A program made the position numbers and the translations under genes. Positions 46,610 through 55,144 of a stretch of DNA of 64,000 nt are shown one piece after another; within the stretch, counting starts at the first letter, position 1; each line of letters starts with the position of its first letter. The notes beneath the pieces were generated by a model. It was given only the letters and a program-made list of their open reading frames with translations. It was not told the origin of the DNA and made no database searches. The stretch is from Pseudophaeobacter profundi (lineage in GTDB: Bacteria; Pseudomonadota; Alphaproteobacteria; Rhodobacterales; Rhodobacteraceae), in NCBI RefSeq assembly GCF_029697505.1, contig NZ_JARJEF010000002.1:513163-577162 (forward strand), in the 5' to 3' direction.

Positions 46610-47376
46610 CCGCCCCCGCAGCCCTGAAAGTCATAGACCTGCACAAGAGATTTGGCGCACATGAGGTCATCAAAGGCGTGTCCCTTGAGGCGCAAAAGGG
46701 CGAGGTAATTGCCATTCTTGGTGCATCGGGCTCTGGCAAGAGCACCTTTTTGCGCTGCATCAACTTGCTCGAGACGCCGAACTCCGGCGAGGTCTGGCTG
46801 GCAGGCGAGCAGATGCGAATGACGCAGAACCGCCGGGGCGAGATCGTACCGCAAGACCTGCGACAGGTCGAAGGCATGCGCGCCCGTCTGGCGATGGTGT
46901 TTCAGGGTTTCAACCTTTGGTCACATATGACCGTGATGGAAAACGTCATGGAGGGCCCGCTCTACGTTCAGGGCACCCCCCCGGCGCAGGCCCGAGAGAA
47001 AGCTGAGGCGCTGCTTGCCAAGGTCGGCCTGTCGGATCGGGCGGACTATTATCCCGCGCATCTGTCGGGCGGCCAGCAGCAACGGGTGGCAATTGCCCGC
47101 GCGCTTGCAATGGACCCTGACGTGATGCTGTTTGACGAGCCGACTTCGGCACTGGACCCCGAACTGGTGGGCGAAGTGCTGGGTGTCATGCGTGATCTGG
47201 CCGATGAGGGCCGCACAATGCTCGTTGTGACTCACGAGATGGGTTTTGCCCGCGATGTCTCCACCCGAACCGTGTTTCTGCACCAAGGCGAGGTCTGCGA
47301 AGAGGGCCCGCCTGCAGAGCTGTTTTCCAACCCGCAAACCCCCGAGTTTCAAGCGTTTTTGTCACGCATGAACTAA
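46606..47376 (+). CDS. Polar amino-acid/opine ABC transporter ATP-binding protein
   Basis: 256 residues, HisP/OccP-like. Walker [10 protein letters not shown], signature LSGGQQQR, Walker [21 protein letters not shown] and the H-loop [15 protein letters not shown] are all present. AGGAGG lies before the ATG, which overlaps the stop of the preceding oxidase gene. Energises import of the substrate bound by the next gene's product. Confidence 0.92.
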   Translation: MTAPAALKVIDLHKRFGAHEVIKGVSLEAQKGEVIAILGASGSGKSTFLRCINLLETPNSGEVWLAGEQMRMTQNRRGEIVPQDLRQVEGMRARLAMVFQGFNLWSHMTVMENVMEGPLYVQGTPPAQAREKAEALLAKVGLSDRADYYPAHLSGGQQQRVAIARALAMDPDVMLFDEPTSALDPELVGEVLGVMRDLADEGRTMLVVTHEMGFARDVSTRTVFLHQGEVCEEGPPAELFSNPQTPEFQAFLSRMN

Positions 47377-47399
47377 TCACCCACAGAGAGGACCAACCC

Positions 47400-48191
47400 A
47401 TGTTTCGCAGAACCATCCTGAGTGCCGTCGCTGCTTCTGCACTGAGCGCACTTGCCCTTCCCCTTGCTGCACAAGACACGCTGCGCATCGGCGTCGAAGG
47501 CGCTTACCCTCCGTTTTCCTCCAAGGAGTCCGATGGCACACTTATCGGCTTTGACATCGAGATCGCCAAGGCGCTCTGCGCGGAAATGAAGCGCGACTGC
47601 GAGTTGATCGAGCAGGAATGGGACGGCATGATCCCCGCACTGAAAGCCCGCAAGTTCGATGCCATCGTTGCTTCCATGTCGATCACGGAAGAGCGCAGGC
47701 GTCAGATTGATTTCTCTGAAAAATACTACAAGACCCCGGCGCGGCTGGTGGCTCCCAAGGACGCCGATTTCGAAGGCACCCCCGAGGGTCTGGCCGGTAA
47801 GCGCATCGGTGTGCAGCGCGGTGCGACACACCAGTGTTACGCAGAGAAGATGTTCCCCGATGCCGAGATCGTGCTCTACGGCTCGCAGGACGAAGTCTTT
47901 CGCGATCTGGCGCTTGGCCGCGTGGATGCGCAGCTCTCTGATAGCCTGATCGCACAAGAGAGCTTCCTCAGCGCAGAAGCCGGTGGCGACTATGCCTTCC
48001 TTGGCGGAGATCACACCGACGTCGAATGCTATGGCGAAGGCGTCGGCATTGCCGTGCGCAAGGGGGAAGATGCGCTGCGCGCGGATCTGAGCAAGGCCAT
48101 CACAGCACTCCGCGAGAACGGCACATATGCCGAGATCAACGACACATACTTCCCCTTCGATATCTACGGTGGTCGACCTGCGGGCGACTGA
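47400..48191 (+). CDS. Periplasmic binding protein of the ABC transporter, Lys/Arg/Orn/opine type
   Basis: 263 residues. Signal peptide ends near LPLAAQ-DT. The mature part starts LRIGVEGAYPPFSSKESDGT and has GFDIEIAKALCAEMKRDCE, DAIVASMSITEERRRQIDFS and RIGVQRGATHQCYAEKMFP, as in ArgT, OccT and NocT. The basic-amino-acid-type pocket suits arginine-derived opines such as octopine or nopaline, but fine specificity cannot be read here. Confidence 0.88.
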   Translation: MFRRTILSAVAASALSALALPLAAQDTLRIGVEGAYPPFSSKESDGTLIGFDIEIAKALCAEMKRDCELIEQEWDGMIPALKARKFDAIVASMSITEERRRQIDFSEKYYKTPARLVAPKDADFEGTPEGLAGKRIGVQRGATHQCYAEKMFPDAEIVLYGSQDEVFRDLALGRVDAQLSDSLIAQESFLSAEAGGDYAFLGGDHTDVECYGEGVGIAVRKGEDALRADLSKAITALRENGTYAEINDTYFPFDIYGGRPAGD

Positions 48192-48258
48192 TCTTAGACC
48201 TGACACACTTCATCAGGGCGACCCACCGCTGCCCTGATGATCCAATGAAGGATACGCC

Positions 48259-48948
48259 ATGAACCTGCTTTTGGAATATCAAACCCAATTGATCGACGGC
48301 ACGATCATGACGATCACACTGGCGCTGACATCGCTGGTCATCGCCTTGACCTTTGGCCTGCTCGGTGCTTGGGCGAAACTTTCCGCCAACCGTTTGGCCC
48401 GGCGGTTGGCCGGAGCTTATACCACCATAGTGCGCGGGGTGCCTGATCTTGTGCTGATCCTGCTGGTGTTCTTCGGCGGTCAGGTAACGCTTAACAACAT
48501 CGGCGCGGCGACAGGGCTTTGGGGCTATGTCGAAGTCAGCCAGTTCGCGGCGGGTGCAGGCACAATCGGCGTGATCTTCGGCGCCTACTTCACCGAAACG
48601 TTTCGCGGCGCCATCATGGCAATCCCGCGTGGTCAGATAGAGGCAGGTATCAGCGGCGGGATGCGCAAATCGCTGATATTCCGTCATATCATCTGGCCGC
48701 AGATGGTCCGCTTTGCCTTGCCGGGTTTCACAAACAACTGGCTGGTACAACTCAAGACTACGGCGTTGGTTTCAGTCATCGGGCTTCAAGACTTGGTCTA
48801 TAATGCTTTCACCGCCGGTCGCTCGACGGATCAGCTTTTTACCTTTATGGCGGCCGCATTTGTCATCTACCTGCTGCTAACTGGCGTGTCCGACCTACTG
48901 CTGCGTGCGGTGGAACGTCATTACAACCGCGGCGCGGTAAGGACGTGA
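48259..48948 (+). CDS. ABC transporter permease (OccQ/HisQ-like)
   Basis: 229 residues, about five membrane helices. GTIMTITLALTSLVIALTFGL and the EAA-loop region ETFRGAIMAIPRGQIEAGIS are typical of polar amino-acid permeases; LKTTALVSVIGLQDLVYNA is the usual C-terminal motif. AAGGAT precedes the ATG. Two bases separate its stop from the next start. Confidence 0.9.
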   Translation: MNLLLEYQTQLIDGTIMTITLALTSLVIALTFGLLGAWAKLSANRLARRLAGAYTTIVRGVPDLVLILLVFFGGQVTLNNIGAATGLWGYVEVSQFAAGAGTIGVIFGAYFTETFRGAIMAIPRGQIEAGISGGMRKSLIFRHIIWPQMVRFALPGFTNNWLVQLKTTALVSVIGLQDLVYNAFTAGRSTDQLFTFMAAAFVIYLLLTGVSDLLLRAVERHYNRGAVRT

Positions 48949-48950
48949 TC

Positions 48951-49718
48951 ATGGAAACCCTGCTGTCCTATATCCCACTCGACCTTGCCCTGATCGCCGA
49001 GAACTTTGACCGCTTTCTCTATGGGGTTTGGGTGACACTGAACCTGACCTTCCTGTCGCTGCTGCTGGGCGGTTTGCTGTCGATCCCCATGGCAATCGCC
49101 CGCGCATCGAAACACCGGGTCTTCAACCCGTTGGTGCAGGGTTACACCTATGTCTTTCGCGGCACGCCGCTGTTGGTGCAAACCTACCTGATCTATTACG
49201 GCGTCGGCCAGTTTGAGGTGATCCGCACAAGCTTTCTGTGGGACCCTGTTCTGTCCTCCGCCTGGTGGTGCGCGCTCATCGCCTTCACACTCAACACCGC
49301 CGCCTATACGACCGAGCTGCTGCGTGGCGCCATAGCGGACACCCCCACCGGCGAAGTGGAGGCTGCCATTGCCACCGGCCATTCCGACCGCAGCCGCATG
49401 CGCCGGATCATCCTGCCCTCAGCCTTTCGCCGCGCGATTCCGGCCTACTCCAACGAAGTCATCTTCATGCTGCACGGCTCAGTCATTGCCAGCACGATCA
49501 CCTTGCAGGACATCCTTGGCGTAGGGCGCTGGCTGAACGGGCGCTATTACCTCGCTTACGAGGGTTTCATCACCGCCGCCGTGCTCTATTTCCTGATCGT
49601 CCTGTGCATCACATGGGCCTTCCGCAGGTTCGAGCGCCGCTACCTACGCCATCTGACCCGTCGCGACACAGGCATCGCGCCTCACGCGGCCTCCCTCCCG
49701 ACCCCTGAAAGAGTATGA
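48951..49718 (+). CDS. ABC transporter permease (OccM/HisM-like)
   Basis: 255 residues from the ATG at 48951, eight bases after AAGGA; a GTG at 48945 would overlap the upstream stop. FLYGVWVTLNLTFLSLLLGG, YVFRGTPLLVQTYLIYYG and the EAA motif ELLRGAIADTPTGEVEAAIA are characteristic. Pairs with the preceding permease to form the channel. Confidence 0.9.
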   Translation: METLLSYIPLDLALIAENFDRFLYGVWVTLNLTFLSLLLGGLLSIPMAIARASKHRVFNPLVQGYTYVFRGTPLLVQTYLIYYGVGQFEVIRTSFLWDPVLSSAWWCALIAFTLNTAAYTTELLRGAIADTPTGEVEAAIATGHSDRSRMRRIILPSAFRRAIPAYSNEVIFMLHGSVIASTITLQDILGVGRWLNGRYYLAYEGFITAAVLYFLIVLCITWAFRRFERRYLRHLTRRDTGIAPHAASLPTPERV

Positions 49719-50065
49719 CCATGATCGAACGCATCCACACCAATCAACGCATGAGCAAAATTGTCAAACACTGCGGTGTCGTCTATCTTTGTGGGCAGGT
49801 CGGCAGCGGGACAACTCTGGCCGAGCAGACCGAAGACTGTCTTGGACGCATCGACAAGCTGCTCTGCGAAGCAGGGTCATCGCGCGCACATATATTGCAG
49901 GCGATTGTCTGGCTTGCTGATATGGCGGAATTCGACGAGATGAATGCAATTTGGGACGCTTGGATACCCCAAGGTGCAGCACCGGCACGCGCCTGTGGAG
50001 AAGCCAAACTGGCGGATGCAGATTTGCGAGTGGAAATTATCGTAACCGCTGCTGTAGTTGGTTGA
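49715..50065 (+). CDS. RidA-family reactive imine deaminase
   Basis: 116 residues (114 if the ATG at 49721 is used). The start overlaps the permease stop (ATGA). VVYLCGQVGSGTTLAEQTED, IDKLLCEAGSSRAHILQAIV and APARACGEAKLADADLRVEI match RidA, including the Arg that holds the substrate carboxylate (PARACGEA). RidA hydrolyses enamine/imine intermediates, so here it would clear the imine made by the flavoenzyme, releasing the keto acid. Last gene of the operon. Confidence 0.88.
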   Translation: MTMIERIHTNQRMSKIVKHCGVVYLCGQVGSGTTLAEQTEDCLGRIDKLLCEAGSSRAHILQAIVWLADMAEFDEMNAIWDAWIPQGAAPARACGEAKLADADLRVEIIVTAAVVG

Positions 50066-50105
50066 CGATCGGTTCCAGGTTCACCCTGTTGTCGATGACG
50101 TCCCA

Positions 50106-50129
50106 GTCTTCGGCAAATTTGCCGAAGAC
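50106..50129. repeat. Perfect 24-base palindrome
   Basis: The half GTCTTCGGCAAA is followed at once by its reverse complement. It lies 41 bases after the ridA stop. As RNA it would form a 9-base stem with an AAATTT loop and could end the opine-type transcript, though no T run follows; as DNA it could be an operator. The stretch 50066-50336 has no other recognised feature. Confidence 0.6.
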
Positions 50130-50336
50130 AACGTTGGCCCATGGTCCCTGTCATCGGCAGATTGACAAGCCAAAGATACAGGGTAGGCTCAACTTATGGT
50201 TATGCATGAGAATCATTTCCGGTTTCTGCTTCTGAACCGCCCCCGTCCCCGGGTGGCGCACGCTTAGGCGTCTCTTCAACCCCCGGGGCCATCTCAAACC
50301 CTTCATTGAGACTGCGATCCTTTCCGGGGGACCATC

Positions 50337-50786
50337 ATGCACATCACCGATCCGATGCACTTGCCTGCGGGCAGTGCATATCAACCGTCGTTCAAATGCC
50401 TGCCACTCAGAGGCCGCTACCAACTGATCCAAGCCGACAGGATTGGGATCGAGCGGTTGCTAAGTCTTGGCCTCTCGGCGAAATGTCCAAACCCGACACT
50501 GATCGAAGGCTTTCTGCGGCACAAGCTACGTCTGGCCCGGCGTGCGCCCGAACCGACGCCCCCAAACCTCGTGGTGGCCGGGCGCCAGGTTTCGTTCATG
50601 ACCACCGGCGGCAAGGCCCGCAACGGCAAAATCACCATGGTGCCGGGCGAGAACCTGGGTTGCATCCCGGTCACCTCGTTTTTGGGGGCGACAATGCTGG
50701 GGATGCGAAAGCTGCAAAGAATGCCCCTACTGCGCGAGGACGGGTCAATTGACACCCTCGTTGTGCTGGACGTGGGCGACGCTTGA
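50337..50786 (+). CDS. GreA/GreB C-terminal-like (Rnk-type) protein
   Basis: 149 residues. The C-terminal half (TPPNLVVAGRQVSFMTTGGK ... VPGEN ... VTSFLGATMLGMR) resembles the FKBP-like C-terminal domain of Rnk and Gre factors (the VxPGE ... SPxGxALLG pattern). The N-terminal coiled coil of Gre proteins is missing. GGGGGA precedes the ATG. It may bind RNA polymerase; this is a weak family assignment. It sits just ahead of rimK at the edge of the accessory region. Confidence 0.5.
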   Translation: MHITDPMHLPAGSAYQPSFKCLPLRGRYQLIQADRIGIERLLSLGLSAKCPNPTLIEGFLRHKLRLARRAPEPTPPNLVVAGRQVSFMTTGGKARNGKITMVPGENLGCIPVTSFLGATMLGMRKLQRMPLLREDGSIDTLVVLDVGDA

Positions 50787-51023
50787 CGCGGCGAGGCCCG
50801 CAAGGCCAAGATTCGCTTGCCTCACCGCCGCAAGTCCGGATTGAGCCCAAAGCGCGGAATGCTGGTGAGTGTTAAATGTCAGCGTCCGCCCCGGAGCAAG
50901 CGATACGCCACGCAACATACTGTGCAAAATTTGGCAAGTCGGCAGTCCTATTTAGGCTAGCTCCGGGCGCTCAAACTTGATAGCGCGAATTGAATATCGC
51001 CAAACATCCGAGGAGTCGATTGC

Positions 51024-52418
51024 TTGGAAAACGTATTTTGTCTCGGCTGGGAAGAATGGCTGAGTTTGCCTGGGCTGAGCCTTCCCGCTATTCGAGCGAA
51101 GGTCGACACCGGGGCAAAAACTTCTGCCCTTCATGCCGTTGCAATCGAACCCTTTGGCCCCGCCGATGCGCCCCAGGTCAGGTTTGTCGTACAGCCGAAC
51201 CCGGACGACGAGAACCTCGAAATCACCTGTTCTGCGAAAGTCGTTGATCGTCGGCAGGTTACGAGTTCAAACGGAGAGATTGAACTACGTTATGTGATCG
51301 AAACTCAGGTTCTGGTGGGCGGTCGGGAATGGCCGATCCAGGTCACTTTGACCAACAGGGAAACCATGGCTTATCGCATGTTGCTGGGCCGCTCGGCGAT
51401 TCAGGATGATATGCTTGTCGACCCCAATGTTTCTTTTGCCCAGCCCAGACTTTCCTTCTCCGATTACAGAGGGTTGCCGCGAAAACGCCCGGTCAAGCGT
51501 CCTTTACGCATTGCTTTGCTTACACGTGAAGCAGGTAGCTATTCGAGCAAGCGCCTTATTGAGGCAGCCCAGGAAAGGGGCCATGTCGTCGAAGTCATCA
51601 ATACGACCCGCTGCTATATGAAAATCGGAGGCATTACCCCGGAGATCCACCTTGATGGCAAAGTGCTTCCAAGATTTGACGCCGTTATCCCGCGCATTGG
51701 AGCATCGGTCACAAGTTACGGAATGGCGGTCTTGAGGCAGTTTGAGGCAACCGGAGCATTTTGCCTGAACTCAGCAGAAGCAATTGGTGCCTCTCGCGAC
51801 AAGTTGCTGGCCCATCAAATATTGGCGCGGGCAAAGATACAAATGCCAGTTACGACATTCGCCAGTTCACCAAAAGACACCAAGAGCCTTATCGAACTCG
51901 CGGGGAAAGCCCCGGTTGTTGTGAAGCTGTTGTCATCGACGCAAGGCAAAGGTGTTGTTTTGGCAGAAACCGCGAAAGCGGCAGAAAGTCTTGTAGATGC
52001 ATTTCGCGGTTTGGATGCCAGTTTCCTGGTTCAGCAGTTCGTTAAAGAAGCCTCTGGATCAGATTTGCGCTGCTTTGTCGTCGGCGGCAAAGTTGTGGGC
52101 GCAATGAAGCGTGTCGGGGCTGACGGTGATTTTCGCTCAAACCTTCACCAAGGCGGAACAGCAAAATCCGTTCAGATCTCTAAGGAAGAGCGGGAAACAG
52201 CCAAGAGAGCTGCCAAAGAATTGGGCTTGTCCGTGGCCGGAGTTGACATGTTGCAGTCTTCGGATGGCCCCAAAGTGCTGGAGGTAAACTCATCTCCGGG
52301 ACTTGAAGGAATTGAGCGAACGTCTGGAAAGGACTTGGCCTCTATTATCGTAAAGCATCTTGAACATCACGTCAGACCTTTGTCGCGTTATCGAGACGGC
52401 GGGAAAACGGCCAGCTGA
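51024..52418 (+). CDS. rimK: Fusion of a RimB-type (retropepsin-like) protease domain and RimK ATP-grasp ligase
   Basis: 464 residues beginning at a TTG, eight bases after AGGAG; no suitable ATG is near. Residues about 1-150 form the aspartic-protease-like domain of the ATP-dependent zinc protease family, with Asp28 in VDTGAKTSALHA and a second strand RMLLGRSAI. Residues about 160-455 are RimK: IALLTREAGSYSSKRLIEAA, FDAVIPRIGASVTSYG, VVVKLLSSTQGKGVVLAE (ATP lysines) and VAGVDMLQS ... VLEVNSSPGLEG (metal site). RimK adds glutamates to ribosomal protein S6; the protease partner trims them. Its 3' end abuts a truncated integrase on the other strand. Confidence 0.85.
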   Translation: MENVFCLGWEEWLSLPGLSLPAIRAKVDTGAKTSALHAVAIEPFGPADAPQVRFVVQPNPDDENLEITCSAKVVDRRQVTSSNGEIELRYVIETQVLVGGREWPIQVTLTNRETMAYRMLLGRSAIQDDMLVDPNVSFAQPRLSFSDYRGLPRKRPVKRPLRIALLTREAGSYSSKRLIEAAQERGHVVEVINTTRCYMKIGGITPEIHLDGKVLPRFDAVIPRIGASVTSYGMAVLRQFEATGAFCLNSAEAIGASRDKLLAHQILARAKIQMPVTTFASSPKDTKSLIELAGKAPVVVKLLSSTQGKGVVLAETAKAAESLVDAFRGLDASFLVQQFVKEASGSDLRCFVVGGKVVGAMKRVGADGDFRSNLHQGGTAKSVQISKEERETAKRAAKELGLSVAGVDMLQSSDGPKVLEVNSSPGLEGIERTSGKDLASIIVKHLEHHVRPLSRYRDGGKTAS

Positions 52419-52419
52419 C

Positions 52420-52952
52420 ATTTTGAAGCTGCGGTACTCCAAGCGACGCGCGTCCCTTGGTTGGGAAAACGCGGACATTCGCGCGCGCGGCGGCGGCTTG
52501 AAGGGCTTACGGACACATCACTTCTGGGGTCTATTGAAATCAGCTCCAAATCGCGCCGCGCGACAGTCAGAACTGAAGGCATGAGCGGTATTTCTCGAAT
52601 ACCGCTTGCCGGGGCGAGGTCCTGCAACTGACGATCTCGCCACTTGGCAAAATCCTTCGCAGACAGATCCTCAAGGCGAATTTTGGCAATAGAGTCTCGC
52701 CCAGACTTCTCCAGCCTGATGACTTCCCACCTGTGACTGCGCTTGGAGGGCGAAACCTCGCACGCATAGCGGTTGAACACCTCGCCCAATGTCTGCTTGG
52801 CTGCCATCTTATCGCTGTTCAGAATCTCGCGTTCCGCCCAAAGAGCCCAATCTTTGGCCCCTTGCTTTATCGGAAATACCTTTGACTTTCGGATATCGTT
52901 GCGGACAACCTCGGCCCGGCATCCTGATTTAAGCTTCCGAATGGACGCAACG
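52420..52952 (-). pseudogene. Decayed tyrosine integrase, start lost, frameshifted and truncated
   Basis: Reading the minus strand from 52952, the frame gives SIRKLKSGCRAEVVRNDIRK, KQGAKDWALWAEREIL, KQTLGEVFNRYACEVSPSKR and DFAKWRDRQLQDLAPASG, the N-terminal and core-binding domains of a phage-type integrase. No start codon precedes it and an in-frame TAA lies four codons upstream. Near 52524 the homology leaves this frame (DVS) and continues in another as VRKPFKPPPRARM, a frameshift. The catalytic domain is absent: similarity ends close to the end of rimK. Confidence 0.75.
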
Positions 52953-53236
52953 AATTACGCGCCGTGCGGAACATATGCGTAAACGAATACACATTCCTGC
53001 ACATCATGGCCAGCTACCCGATACCGCCACATCTGCAAAACACTTATTTTAAAAGGAAAAACATTCAAAACCGTTCATATCAGTTTAGATGCTGGTGCGG
53101 GCGGTGGGACGCGCAGTTCAATATCTATGCACATCAGCCGTAGTCAATTCATGGATGGAGCCAGCTTTGGTGTTGAAAACAAAGCATCTTCCCGTCTCAT
53201 TCCATCTCGACGATCTCCACTGAATACTATACCCAT

Positions 53237-53257
53237 AGGTGGACTAAAAGGTGGACT
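53237..53257 (+). repeat. Tandem AGGTGGACT repeat just upstream of the integrase gene
   Basis: AGGTGGACT occurs at 53237 and 53249, one helical turn apart, ending 13 bases before the integrase ATG. Such short direct repeats next to int are typical of arm-type integrase sites or an autoregulatory operator. The stretch 52953-53236 shows no gene and no tRNA end that would mark a usual attachment site. Confidence 0.5.
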
Positions 53258-53270
53258 GTAAAGGCCTCAA

Positions 53271-54458
53271 ATGATCCGGAACAAACTAACGGCCCGCGGC
53301 CTCATGACTCTGAACGCAGGGAAATATTGTGATGGCGCTGGGCTCTGGCTGGTGAAATCCGATCAGAAGAACGGAAAATGGGTCCTGCGGCTCACCGTTC
53401 ATGGCAAGCGCCGGGAAATGGGGCTGGGGCGCTGGCCTGATGTAAATTTGGCGGAAGCCCGCGAGAAGTCGGGGGAAGCGCGCCGTGAGTTACGTGAGGG
53501 GCACGACCCAATCCGGCAGCGTCAAAAACGACGCCAGGATGCCCTGCGAAACCTTCACCTCTTCCGAGACATTGCCCGTGATGCGTTTGAAGCACGCAAG
53601 GCGGAGCTGAGGGATGGCGGCAAGGCAGGCCGTTGGTTCAGTCCGCTTGAACTGCATGTGTTGCCAAAGTTGGGGCATGTGCCTGTAGCAGAGATCACCC
53701 AGATTGACCTGCGCGACTGTTTCGCGCCGATCTGGCACACGAAAGCTGAAACCGCGCGCAAGGCCTTGACCCGCACCTCTATCTGTCTGGACCATGCGGC
53801 GGCGCTGGGCATCGATGTGGACCTGCAGGCCCCAAAAAAGGCGCGGGCTCTACTCGGAAAGTCCAAGCAGACATCCACCCATATTCCTGCGCTCCCCTGG
53901 CAGGAGGTGCCGGGGTTCTATCAGAGCCTTGATGAGGGAACAGTGACGCATCTTGCATTACGGTTGCTGATCCTGACCGGGGTACGCTCCAAGCCGCTGA
54001 GATTCATACGAGAAGAGCAAATACAGGACAATATTTGGATAATCCCTGGAGATCAAATGAAGGGACGTAAAGACGCCACCACCGACTTCCGCGTCCCTCT
54101 TTCGGCTGAGGCACTAAATGTCATAGATAAAGCGCGTCAACATGCACGTGATGGCTATCTGTTCCCCAGTGTTCGCAAGGGGGTCCTCTCTGACGCCACG
54201 ATGTCCCGATTGATGGAACGGCGGGGTCTTGAAGCACGCCCTCATGGGTTCAGGTCAAGCCTCCGGGTTTGGTTGGCTGAGGTCACTGACGCCAGCCATG
54301 AAGTGGCCGAAACGATGCTTGGCCATGTGGTCGGCAGTGCTGTTGTACGCGCCTATCGGCGTACGGATTTTCTCGACCAGCGCCGAACCCTGCTTGAGCG
54401 CTGGGCCTCGCATCTTGCAGACAACACCAATACTCCCGTCAATCAGGTGATAAAATGA
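53271..54458 (+). CDS. P4-type tyrosine recombinase (integrase)
   Basis: 395 residues. An N-terminal DUF4102-like arm-binding domain (LTARGLMTLNAGKYCDGAGLW, VLRLTVHGKRREMGLGRWPD) precedes a core-binding and a catalytic domain. Catalytic residues: Arg239 in LTGVRSKPLR, His325 and Arg328 in PHGFRSSLRVW, His352 in MLGHVVG and the nucleophile Tyr362 in VRAYRRTDF. It is complete and probably active, and would integrate and excise the island. Its stop overlaps the next ATG by four bases. Confidence 0.92.
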   Translation: MIRNKLTARGLMTLNAGKYCDGAGLWLVKSDQKNGKWVLRLTVHGKRREMGLGRWPDVNLAEAREKSGEARRELREGHDPIRQRQKRRQDALRNLHLFRDIARDAFEARKAELRDGGKAGRWFSPLELHVLPKLGHVPVAEITQIDLRDCFAPIWHTKAETARKALTRTSICLDHAAALGIDVDLQAPKKARALLGKSKQTSTHIPALPWQEVPGFYQSLDEGTVTHLALRLLILTGVRSKPLRFIREEQIQDNIWIIPGDQMKGRKDATTDFRVPLSAEALNVIDKARQHARDGYLFPSVRKGVLSDATMSRLMERRGLEARPHGFRSSLRVWLAEVTDASHEVAETMLGHVVGSAVVRAYRRTDFLDQRRTLLERWASHLADNTNTPVNQVIK

Positions 54459-55144
54459 CTGCGCATAAACGCTACCTCCCTCTCTTCGATGAAACAGGTG
54501 CCTGGGCTCTGGATCGGCCCGACCTTTATGTGTTGGTCCGCATGTCCGTGCAGGAGGGGCAAGCGAAGAGCGATCCAGAGGCAACCTACCGCTACATCGC
54601 CGAAGCGTCTGATAATACGAAATCCGAATTAAACGACCCCGAAAGCACGCTTGAGAAGCACTACATCAGAGGGCATATGACCGAGCGCCGGTACGCCGCA
54701 ATGGTGGTGACGGAACTGTTACGGCTCAAGTTGAACGACGAGAAACCCACCCTGGCCAATGCACTCAAGCTGATCACGCACGAGCTGAGCAGAGCAAAGC
54801 CAACCACTCAGGAAAGTTCAATCAAAAGCCAAGTTAAAACCGCTTTCAGCAAATGGCGAAACACCAGCCATCTCGAGGCTGCGTTTCGGATTAGTGGCAT
54901 GTCTGGTCAGTCATTCGAGGCCGATCACAAGCAGTTCCTGAGTTTCCTCGCAATCGCGAAGGCGCTTGAGGACTTCATGGATGAAGTTTGCGGGCAAGGC
55001 GATCTGAGTTGGAACCCTTGGCGTGTCCCGGAGCAAATTGACGCTGCATTCTCAGGACAAATGACCCGTCTCAGTGATGAAGAAAGAAAGCTTCTGTCTA
55101 CGAATTGCCCCCCCCGTGAATTGCCAAGTCACGCTTATCCATAA
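54455..55144 (+). CDS. Unknown protein translationally coupled to the integrase
   Basis: 229 residues, start overlapping the integrase stop by four bases. Mostly helical and charged; opens MTAHKRYLPLFDETGAWALD and contains HYIRGHMTERRYAAMVVTEL. No signal peptide, membrane helix or catalytic motif seen. Coupling suggests a role tied to recombination or to maintenance of the island, but I do not recognise the family. Confidence 0.65.
   Translation: MTAHKRYLPLFDETGAWALDRPDLYVLVRMSVQEGQAKSDPEATYRYIAEASDNTKSELNDPESTLEKHYIRGHMTERRYAAMVVTELLRLKLNDEKPTLANALKLITHELSRAKPTTQESSIKSQVKTAFSKWRNTSHLEAAFRISGMSGQSFEADHKQFLSFLAIAKALEDFMDEVCGQGDLSWNPWRVPEQIDAAFSGQMTRLSDEERKLLSTNCPPRELPSHAYP

Noticed and set aside
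50066-50330. Transposase fragment after ridA
   Set aside because: Short stretches read as plausible protein, but no frame is open across the region and no family motif is visible.
52953-53270. tRNA 3' end as attachment site for the P4-type integrase
   Set aside because: No T-arm (GGTTCGA-like) or acceptor-stem sequence was found before the integrase gene; P4-type integrases often use tRNA genes but this one shows no sign of it.
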